Origin: Hoplostethus atlanticus
Taxonomy: Eukaryota; Chordata; Actinopteri; Trachichthyiformes; Trachichthyidae
DNA length: 64,000 bases
Assembly (NCBI GenBank): GCA_034670405.1
Contig: JAXDDX010000347.1
Location: 62,001-126,000, forward strand
Direction: 5' to 3'
This document shows positions 1 to 44,100 of this stretch, piece by piece. Made by a program: the position numbers and the translations under genes. The notes below the pieces were generated by a model. It saw only the letters and a program-made list of their open reading frames with translations, made no database searches and was not told the origin of the DNA. The stretch's first letter is position 1, and every line of letters begins with the position of its first letter.

Positions 1-728
1 TATATCTTAAACAAATGAGACAAATAAGAGAATCAAATAAACAAGAGCTAAGACAAATAAGTGAACCAAATAAGCAAGAGCTAAGACAAATAAGTGTATC
101 AAATGAACAAGAGCCAATAAACAAGAGCTCAGACACATAATTGACGACAAATAGGCAAGGCTAAGAGGAAGAGTCAGGGTAGTGTTTCCTGAAGAGGTGG
201 GTTTTCAGCCTGCGGCGAAAGATGGGCAGCGACTCAGCTGTCCTGACATCAGTGGGGAGTTCATTCCACCACTGCGGGGCCAGGACAGAGAAGAGCCGTG
301 ACCGTGTAGATCGGCCGCAGGGCCCTCTGAGCGACGGGGCAACCAGTCGCCTCGAGGCAGCAGAGCGAAGTGGTCGGGCGGGGGTGTAAGGCTTGACCAT
401 AGCCTGGAGGTAAGAAGGAGCTGTTCCTTTCACTGCCCTATAGGCTAGCACCAGGGTCTTGAACTGGATGCGAGCCGCTACAGGGAGCCAGTGTAGAGAA
501 CGGAGAAGGGTAGTTGTATGGGAGAACTTGGGGCGGTTGAACACCAGACGAGCTGCAGCTTTCTGAACAAGCTCCAGAGGTCTGATGGCAAACGCCGGGG
601 CACCAGCAAGGAGGGAGTTGCAGTAGTCCAGGCGGGAGATGACAAGAGCCTGGATGAGCACCTGCGCTGCCTTGTCAGTGAGGAAGGGGCGAATCCTTCC
701 TCGAATCTGCGAATCCGCGAATCCTCCT
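1..728 (-). mobile_element. L2-clade LINE, 3' terminal fragment
   Basis: On the minus strand, from about 728 down to 161, the reading frame encodes the C-terminal end of an L2/CR1-type ORF2. It carries the familiar run SRLDYCNSLLAG, then LRSLHWLPVAARI, then APQWWNELP, and ends near a TAA at 161. Below 160 lies the 3' tail, made of about 30-35-bp tandem units around GAGCTAAGACAAATAAGTG (roughly 40-125). The copy is 5'-truncated and lacks the endonuclease and RT core. The open frame continues upstream to 853, but that extra part is antisense to a Tc1 remnant, so the 230-codon frame is chimeric. A copy of the same family lies at 62735-64000, and the two overlap by only about 120 bp. Confidence 0.85.
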
Positions 729-731
729 GAT

Positions 732-1165
732 GGCATGCTGATGGCAGGTTTACTGCGTGAATCAATGGATCCACCCTGACTGGTGTCAACAGTACAGGCA
801 GGTGGTGATGTAATCGTGTGAGGAATGTTTTCTTGGCTCACATAAGGTCCCATAGTAACAACGGAGCATCATCTGAATGCCACAGCAAACCTAAACATTG
901 TTGCTGACCAGCTACAGCCGCCACAGTCTACCCTTTTTTCCAAATGGATACATGGAGTATCATAATGTTGTCATGTTGCAAAGCATACATCTTCTCAAAA
1001 TGGTTCCAGGAAGATGTCAGTGACTTTACTCCAATTTGGAATGAGGTGAAACAGGATGTTGGCAGCATGAATGTGCCACCAAAAAATCTGCAGAAATTGT
1101 GTGACGTCAACATGAACCAATATCCCTGTGGACTGGTTCCAGACCCTTTTCAATCCATATCTTAA
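732..1165 (+). mobile_element. Tc1-like transposase fossil (C-terminal half)
   Basis: Read across frameshifts, the plus strand resembles the second half of a Tc1-like transposase: first LVSTVQAGGD and GMFSWLT, then EHHLNATANLNIVADQ, then DVGSMNVPPKNLQKLCD. The frame is broken by stops and indels and no terminal inverted repeat was found. The L2 LINE at 1-728 joins it directly, so it probably inserted into this older element. It is not expected to be functional. Confidence 0.7.
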
Positions 1166-1908
1166 AGAATACACACTGTTCTGGAGACAAAACGGGTGTC
1201 CTACCTGGCGACTGGTAACTGTAACTATGTTTGGATAAAAACAGTATTTCCACGTGGTTAGGCCAGCAATGTAATACAGCCATAATATAATCTGTTAAAC
1301 ACAGTGCTCGATTAATTTATGTTTATGCTTGTCGTGCACTTTTACATGATGAGCCGCCGTTAGTAGAGAGTTAGGGTAAAATGTATTCTTTCAATTGGCA
1401 GTGAGATCGGTGCTCAGCAGATCACACTGTTACAAAATCGGCCTCCAAAAAACGGTGCATCCCTCGTAATAGTAAGTACTGCTCGCTGCCATGTTTTTTT
1501 TTTGTTGACATCATTATGTACCCATTTATGCTCTGCGAGCCAAAAGTGAAAGGAGTCAAGATGTTTCCATGCCACAGTAATCCGTTTGATTATGAGAAAC
1601 CCAGTTAAGATGCCTGGCTTATACCCATATTAGAGTATGAGCTTACCCAGGTTATTCTAACCTAGTTATGACATTTAAATGCATCCATCCAAAACCAGGT
1701 TACTTGAGTAATCAGGTTAAGAACCGAATTCTCTCTGCATGGAAAGATAGCCAGACACTTATTCTTCAGCTCAAATTCCCCTTCCTAGTGCTCAGTCACT
1801 TCAGCTATTTCTTGGGTATTAATCATTTGTCCTGTGTTCTCTAAAAGAATATAGAGTGACTTCACTTTTAAACCTGCATTGGCTTTACCTCTTCTTGTCT
1901 CTTCTTAG
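1166..1908. other. chd1: non-coding stretch, chd1 intron
   Basis: No coding exon, RNA gene or recognisable repeat was seen here. The last part (about 1880-1908) is a pyrimidine-rich tract ending in the AG acceptor of the first chd1 exon in the window. The stretch therefore belongs to an intron whose 5' end lies left of the window. Confidence 0.5.
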
Positions 1909-25216
<23,308 letters not shown>

Positions 25217-26590
25217 CAGGACCTGCTCAGGGCCGGCGGTAGCCATAGACTCACAAACACAGGAAATGCCTTATGGGACTGTGGACTAGAAACCTAAAGT
25301 TGTATTAAGCACTGTGTTATCAGTCAGCTCAGTATGGCTGTGATCTCCATACTTCAACAGCATCATAACTTGGGAACCCGGGGGATGGAAGACCAGGGAG
25401 TGGGGTGAAACAAGGCAGCGGGGTGAAACAAGGCAGCAGATTAAAAAAAATGCATATTTTTGTATTTAAAGGAGTTTAAAGCTGCACTGTAGGCGTAACA
25501 GCACGCAGCATAGTTTCTTTTATTATTTTTATAAAGTCTGACTTTTTTAACTCTGAAAACGGACACAATTTACCTTGAGTGCTGCCTCACCTTCTCACCG
25601 ACCCATGACACTGGATCCTGTATTTTGACTTTTCTGTTCCTCTCTCACTCACGCTTAATGTGGTTCTTTTTTTTATTTTATTTCATTATTATTATTTTTT
25701 TAATTTAATTGTCGAATCAGTAATAAAAGTTAATAATTATGCGTTTGTCACATCATGTCAAGAGTTAAGGGTGTCTGGTCGAAAGCAGCCTGGGCTTGGG
25801 CTCACCATCTTAAGTACCTCATTTACAGCATTTCTCTCTTTTTTTTTTTTTTTTTTTTTTCATTGTGTGCATTATTTAATTACCTGTTGTACCTGTGTTT
25901 AAAAAAAAAAAAAAAAAAAAAAAATCTGGATTTTTTTTTTGTGAGCAACTTATATCACTTTTTTCCATGAATAATACAATTGTAAATTTTTGTAATATAG
26001 TAAATCATTGGTCTTTTTCCTCTCAGGCTTTTTGGATTTGTTATTAAGACCTTTCCCCATCAACTCAGGCTTTTTTGTCAGTTATCAATGAGTTTTCTTA
26101 CAATAGTTCCTAATGATAATGCTATTCAGAATGTAATGTTTTGGTAATGGGAAATAATTCTTTAGCTGTACTCCTTGGTTTTGTTTACTAGTAGTCAGTT
26201 CTTGTTTCTTTTTCCGTGTGTGTCTAAATCAATTAATTGGAAAGAACTGAAGTTTTACTAAATCGCAGTCTAAAAGAAACAACTGTCTTTCAAATAGAAG
26301 CACCTGCTAGATCTTGAATAAACTAGTCTTTTTACATAACTCATTTTATCTTTACCTTTTCATTTTGATTTTTCTATGTAGGCAATAATGTCGATGTTCT
26401 ATGCAGCCAAGTATATTTCTGGTGAACAGCCCGATTGAGTGAAGTCGCTGTTACAGTTCACACTGTTGTACATAAATTTCCTCTATATTTCAAAATGGAA
26501 TTTACACTGAAAATGCATGAATTTCTAAGAATTGTTTTATATAGTTGTTTATGAAGCCATTAAACGCAATCACTGTACTCACTTGTAAGA
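25217..26590 (+). terminator. chd1: chd1 3' UTR with candidate poly(A) signals
   Basis: No coding potential follows the stop. Canonical AATAAA hexamers occur at 25722-25727 and 26317-26322, and an ATTAAA at 26559-26564. Homopolymer T and A runs lie at about 25842-25860 and 25902-25924. The most 3' hexamers would put the transcript end about 300 bp from the inferred end of the convergent reep5 transcript. Confidence 0.55.
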
Positions 26591-26908
26591 ACTCTTCTGA
26601 CGAATGTGACGTTTTTGATTTACACCGCCTAATCTTGATTTGAATGTTCAACAATTAAACTGAGCAAATATCAGCAGCAATGCCCATGTCCTCTAGATGT
26701 AATACTGACGGGACTAAAAGGTGGCATGGTAACTATATATCATAACCACAAACTCATTTCTTTGCTGTTCCGCTTAGAAGTACATCTATAAAGATAGTGA
26801 GTATTTCTCAGGTTAATAGGTTAATACCATGCCAAAACAATTGAATTTGTCTCAGCATACCTTTTTAATACACAATGGAATGAAAGAAGCATGTCGGCAA
26901 GTACATTT

Positions 26909-26914
26909 TTTATT
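26909..26914 (-). terminator. reep5: candidate poly(A) signal of reep5
   Basis: TTTATT on the plus strand is AATAAA on the reep5 strand, 253 bp after its stop codon. It would give a short 3' UTR and leave a gap of about 300 bp to the end of chd1. Confidence 0.55.
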
Positions 26915-27166
26915 TGATTCATAAAGCATATCGGGCAACATACTCAGTTACTCACAGCCTCAAGATATGCAAAGTTAAATATTTAAATTGTCTTGGGGAA
27001 ATGGCTTTATAGGTTTACAATTACCATCTACTACAGCTTTTATGGATAAGGACCAAAGTTACTAAACTCCAAGATAATTTATACAATAAAAACAATTTCA
27101 AGGCAACATTTCAACTGTAATACAGTCAACTCGAGAGATTGCGCTGCGGAAAGGGGAGCGTCTTCC

Positions 27167-37934
<10,768 letters not shown>

Positions 37935-40900
37935 ATGGAAACCAAAAGAGTGGAGATCCCCTCCAGCGTATTGGACGACCTCTGCAGGTAACTGAATGCT
38001 AAGCCGACATTTACGATAGCAATGCTGTGGCACTAATATTTCTTACAAGGCACATGATAACAGTTCAGCACCTTCAGTTTTTTTCAACGCGGACAACATT
38101 ACACCTTTTGTGTTTCTCCAGTCGGTTCATCCTCCACATCCCCAGTGAGGAGAGGGACAACGCCATCCGGGTGTGCTTCCAGATCGAGCTGGCCCACTGG
38201 TTCTACCTAGACTTCTGCATGCAAAACACACCAGGCTTACCTCAGTGCGGAATAAGGGATTTCGCTAAAGCTGATATCCTTATATGATGCTTGAATATTA
38301 ATATTAAGAGTATAGATCACTTTGCCAGGCGTCATATTGATCAAACTCTGAATGGTAATTACCAGTGTGCGCTGCGATTGCCCGTTTTTCCTCTTGCCAT
38401 TTGTAGCTACTTGTTCTCCTTGATGGCTAGGAACTTTTTCATCACTGTCCGTTCCTTTTGCCCCACGGGGAGGATGTGCAGAAAGTTATAGAACAGTGGA
38501 AGGAATACAAGATGGGCGTCCCAACCTATGGTGCAATTATTCTAGACGAAGCACTAGAAAACGTGAGTAATTTATGCACAGTGATACTAAGAAGTAATAT
38601 TTGATAGTTTATATAAAGTTATATATAACGATTGTACTACGAATTGAGGGATCCACCATTTTGACATATAACAGGCACAACAGTATAATCATTATTTTTT
38701 TTATTTCAAAGTTGTAACATTTCTAATATCAAGTGTACAACATGGGGTAAAAAAAAAAATCCAAAGTGGATATATAACTTTATGGAAAAAAAGCCATAGT
38801 AGTTGGTGAATTTAATTGGTGTGTATTACCCATGATATATAATTTCCATTTCCAGGCATTGCTTGTTCAGGGCTATCTGGCAAAGTCAGGGTGGGGGTTT
38901 CCAAAGGGAAAAGTCAATGAGGATGAAGCTCCTCATGATTGTGCAGTTCGAGAAGTGAGTACAATACCTTTTGCTATTCATTGTTGCCCATATGCAACCA
39001 TTTATATCTGTCACAGCCAGTTGACGCTTTTGGTTCCTTCAAAATCTGCACCTTAGGTTTTGGAGGAGACGGGCTTTGACATCAAGGACCGCATTTGCAA
39101 AGACATGTACATCGAGCAGAAAATCACTGACCAGTTGGCCCGGCTGTACATCATAACAGGCGTGTCAAAGGATACCAAGTTCAACCCCAAAACAAGGAAA
39201 GAGATCAGGGTACAGTTAGTCCTTTTATTCACATGTGCTCCTTGTATTGATTTATAATAGTTGAGTTGTAATTGACACAAACGTGTTTTCATTTTTCTTC
39301 TGTTTTTCTTGTAGAACATTGAGTGGTTCCCCATTGAGAAGTTACCATGTCACAGGAATGACATGACTCCAAAGTCTAAACTTGGACTTGCCCCCAACAG
39401 GTTTTTCATGGCCATTCCATTTGTAAGGTGAGTGTAGAGTAAGGTATCTGTGTAATGACTAAACACAATAATACACTATTTATGCCTACTACACATTTAA
39501 TACACATTTGATTTCAACCAATAGAGGGCAGAAAACTTCTGTAAGCGGCTGTATGATGTCTGGTAATGTTGAACCCATGTACCCGAAATTGATACATTTC
39601 ACCAAACAAGTTTACAGCTTGAAACATGTGATTCAGGATTTAATCTCACTTTAATACTGCACTTCTATTGATAGCAAAAACTCTGCTCACCCTATACAGA
39701 CCACTCCGAGAATGGATTGCCAGGCTGAAAGGGGAGTCCACAGACAGTGATGAGGATTTTGCCAACAATGGCAGCACTCCGTGCAAACCTATGGACAACG
39801 TTAGGTAATTTCCGTAGCATGGGCCTTATTAGATACTTGAGTCTAACCGGAAACAAACGCTTACTCAGGTACTTCTGTTCCAGCTCTCTCACTGTCTTTT
39901 GAGCAGTAAGGCAACAGTCTTGCATTGTTATGTGCAGAGCTTTGAAACTACTCTGAATTTTAAAAATGATAAATATGATGCTATATAATTCACAAAAAAC
40001 AGTATCCTTGTGTTGTGTGTATTTGTCATATATTTGTCATTTGTCATAGTGTATTATATGAGGCATACTAAACACATGAAACCAAAAAATGTGGTGGTTA
40101 AATTTGGCACAACCAATAAATCAGCTATTTAAGAAAAGTTTGCAGGATTACATTTGGATTTCAATTCTACGGGTCACAATACAGTTTCATTTGTTACAAT
40201 TTGATGTTCACACTGTATTGATATTATATACTGAAATTTGCAGTGTATTGATAGGATATAACTATAGTTAAACAGTGTCAATTATGATACATGCATAATT
40301 TGCATGCATATGGATTAGGGGACAAATTAGACCAAAATTCATTCATTTATAGGGTAAAGAACACAGGCCTGTGTGCTGTAGTGACTAAAATAACTTGTCA
40401 TAACATGTTAATATACACACTAAAAATGCAGGTTTGTGTAACTTTATGTTACCAAAGTATTTTAATACTGAATGTCAAAGCTTCATGTTGCTCCTTTTTG
40501 TTTTTAAATCTGAAATGTATACAAAACATCTGTCTTGAGATTTGCTGATGCTGGTGCCCACTGTTGGACAGATACACTTTGGTCCAGTGGGGTGTCTGTA
40601 CTTCTGATGGCTAGAGTGACAACTACAGGAGTGGAGTATTTACAATAGTGAAAAATGAAACCTGCTCCTCAGTAAAACAATAAAACAACGGGGGTTACAA
40701 GTATCTATAAGGATTTGCAGAATCAATTCTGAATCAGAAAGAAATAAAGTCACAATATATTGGAGGATTTTTTGGTTTTTCCTTCACCATGCCCATATTC
40801 TTTGGAAGAATATATTGCATACTACTGGAATTGCATCAACAGAAGCTAATTATTACATGATCATATTGTTACGTTACTCAGAAGTATAGTGTCAACAATG

Positions 40901-41033
40901 TCAGTGACGACATTGGTTGGCACTGCTTTGTAATTAACCCTTAATTATAATCTTAAGGCATCACTTTCTAGCAACAATAGTGGAACGTCCTCATTGTACA
41001 ATAGAAAATATTCCATATTTTATTCCACAAAAA

Positions 41034-41105
<72 letters not shown>

Positions 41106-44100
41106 TTTGTTTGTTTCTGTCTTGTAGGTCAAAATATAGGCGTTGCCAGGGTATTGAAGCATCTCCAGCAGACGGATGGGGGAAGCACAAACAACAGAAG
41201 TCCCTTGGACAGCTGAGCCAATACGAGCTCAATCAGGTCATAAAAGCCAAGGTTATAGCTCTACAATCAACAATACAGTAGCATGAGGACTGCTACAAAT
41301 TTTCAGTTAGCAATTGAATATGCTGATATCACAATTAGGTAATTGTCATATGCATTTGCTAGACTGAGTAGTGCAATGACTGATATTTCATTGACTCACT
41401 GAATTACTTTGTTTTATCATGGATGAGAGTGTTTATGACCAGCACCTATTTTTATCTTGTTCCTCGTTAGCACTTACGAATGCAGCTCTCAAGAGAAAGC
41501 AATACAGTTGAATGAATATGAACTTAGAATGTAGCTTCTAATGTATATTGTTTTGGGACTCTCTGGCCAGTATGATGTTTTAACCCCAACTAGGTAAATT
41601 GACATGACTCACACATGTGGGATCATTGCATAATTTTGGTGTAGCACATCATTACATTACAGTCATTTAGCAGACGCTTTTATCCAAAGCGACTTACAAA
41701 GGTGATAGTTGACACTGTGGGGATCGAACCCACGACCCTGAAACTGAGAGTCTCATGCTCTACTGACTGAGCTGTCCTTGAGCTGTCTTCAGCTTCTCAA
41801 GTGCTGTTGGAACTGAACCTTTTGTATGCCAGTTTCCCTTTGGCAATGGAAATGCTCCTAGACTTAGCTGGCTTAACTTCCTGGTAGTGCAATTTAAGTG
41901 GTAGTGCTGTTTGCTACCACCAAAATCCCATTCAAGCCTCTCAGTCAGTGGATCTGAAGTGGTTGTCAGCCTTCCAGCCTTCCTTCCTGCTAGCGGTGAT
42001 GTCACTGCTAGCCTTCCTGTTAGTGGTGACAGGAGGACCACAGGCTGTGTCAGTGCATTAGAGTCTCTGCACATTCTTGATGAATAATGCGGGGATGGTC
42101 CCATATTGAAGCGTGGCTTCTCCCTAAACTGTCCTCTAAGGGTGTAATCACACCTAGATTGTGAAAAGTTTACTGTTTCAGGGAGCAGGAAGAATCAACT
42201 TTGTTTGAAAATCATGCTCCCCATACACACATGGTAGAACGATAGTACTTCTGCTTCTATTACTACTAGTACTAAAAGTGTTAGTACTTTTAATACTAAT
42301 AATACTACTACTGTTAATACTTTTAATATTTCTATTAGCAAGCAAGATTTTATACTTTTACTACTACTACCACCACCACTTAATGCTTTCTTTGTGGGCC
42401 TGGTTAGCTCAGTCTGTAGTGCATGAGACTCTTAGTCTCAGGGTCGTCGGTCCGAGCCCCACATAGCGTTAGCCCCACATAGCTTTAGGTATCACCTTTG
42501 CAAATAGTTTTGGATGAAAGTGTCTGCTTAATGACTGTAATATACTACTAATACTACAAGTTTTAATACTACTAGTACTACTGCTATTACTACCGCTTTA
42601 TAGTTTTTGCACAAGTTAAGTTTATTAAATTTTTTGGGCCCATTGGAATGATAAGATAGATAAACACAATGTGATTTAACAAATAACTATATGTGTGAAC
42701 CTCTAGGATAATTACTTCTCTGAAAGGGGGGTAATTGAAGTCAGTGATCCAATCAATGAGGTAACAGCCAGGTGTGTGTTAAAGGTATCCTGTCATATGA
42801 AAACCTCCACCAGTCTACAGACGGATTGTATACAAATGGAGAAAATTCAGTGCCATTGCTACTCTCCCTAGGAGTGGGCATCCAGCAAAGATCACAGCAA
42901 GAGCTGTGACAAAGAACCCTAAGGTAACCACTAAGGATCTAACGTCTGTGTCCACGAGTCCACAATAAGAAAAACTCTAAACGAGTGGTGTTCATGGGAG
43001 GATACCAAGGAGGAAACCACAGCTCTCCACAAAAAACATTGCTGCCCGTCGCAAGTTTGCCAAAGACCACCTAGATGTTCCACAAAGCTACTACTGGAAC
43101 ACTGTTCTGTGGACGGATGAGACAAAAATCATCTTTTGATTAACTTTTTGGCAAAAGGGCACAACGCTATGTTTGGAGGAGAAAAAACACTACATACCAA
43201 CAGCAAAATCTCATCCCAACCCTGAAGCATTGTGGTTTGGGGCTGCTTTGCTGTCTCAGTCTCATAGCTTCAATCATTGAGGGAACAATGAATTCCAAAT
43301 TCTATCAGGAAGTTCTATAGGAGAATATCAGGGTAACAGTCCATGATCGGAAGCTTAACAGAGGTTGGGTCATGCAGCATGACAGCATCTACTACAGAAT
43401 AGCTTAAACAGAGGAAAATCCATTCAAATTTTGGAATGGCCAAGTCATAGTCCTGACCTTAACCCTATTGAAATGTCGTGGCCTAACCTGAAGCAAGCCG
43501 ATCATGCATGATATCCCAAAAATATCAATGAACTGAAACAGTTCTGTAAGGAGGAATGGTCCAGAATACCTCCTAACTGTTGTGCAGGTCTGATAAGCAA
43601 CTAAAGGAAACATTTGGTTGAGCTTATTGCTGCTAAAGGAGGTACCACCAGTTACTAAATCTCATGGTTCACATACTTTTTCCAATCCAAGCTGTTAACA
43701 TTTGAACAATATGTTCAATAAAGTACCATTTCTGTGTGTGTTGTGTTAAATCACATTGTGTTTATCTATTTTTATGACTTTGATGAAGATCAGACCATTT
43801 TTAGGAGACATTTATACAGGAATGCAGGTAATTCAAAAGGGTTCACAAACATTTTCTCACAACTGTATATCAGGTCAAGCCTGCTTGGAGACATGTCCCA
43901 CTAGTAAATGATTCCATATGAGCCCATTCCTTACATGGGGTATGTGTTCTTAGGAATTATCCACATCACCTAGCCTGGGGAGCGAACTCACTATTCATAT
44001 GGAATATGTAACTGGATAGAGACATAGACGCTCATAGAACCATGGTTACATCATAACTTATGTACTTTGCTCTGTAGAACCCAAATGTGAAAGGCAATGG

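Noticed and set aside
1..125. CRISPR-like array of short repeats
   Set aside because: The units are contiguous tandem copies without unique spacers, form the LINE tail, and the genome is a vertebrate.
161..853. A single 230-codon minus-strand protein
   Set aside because: Only the part below about 728 is L2 coding sequence. The upstream part is antisense to a Tc1 transposase remnant, so the frame is a chance fusion.
42398..42470. Functional tRNA-Lys gene
   Set aside because: The acceptor and T stems do not pair, and a SINE body and tail follow. It is a SINE head.
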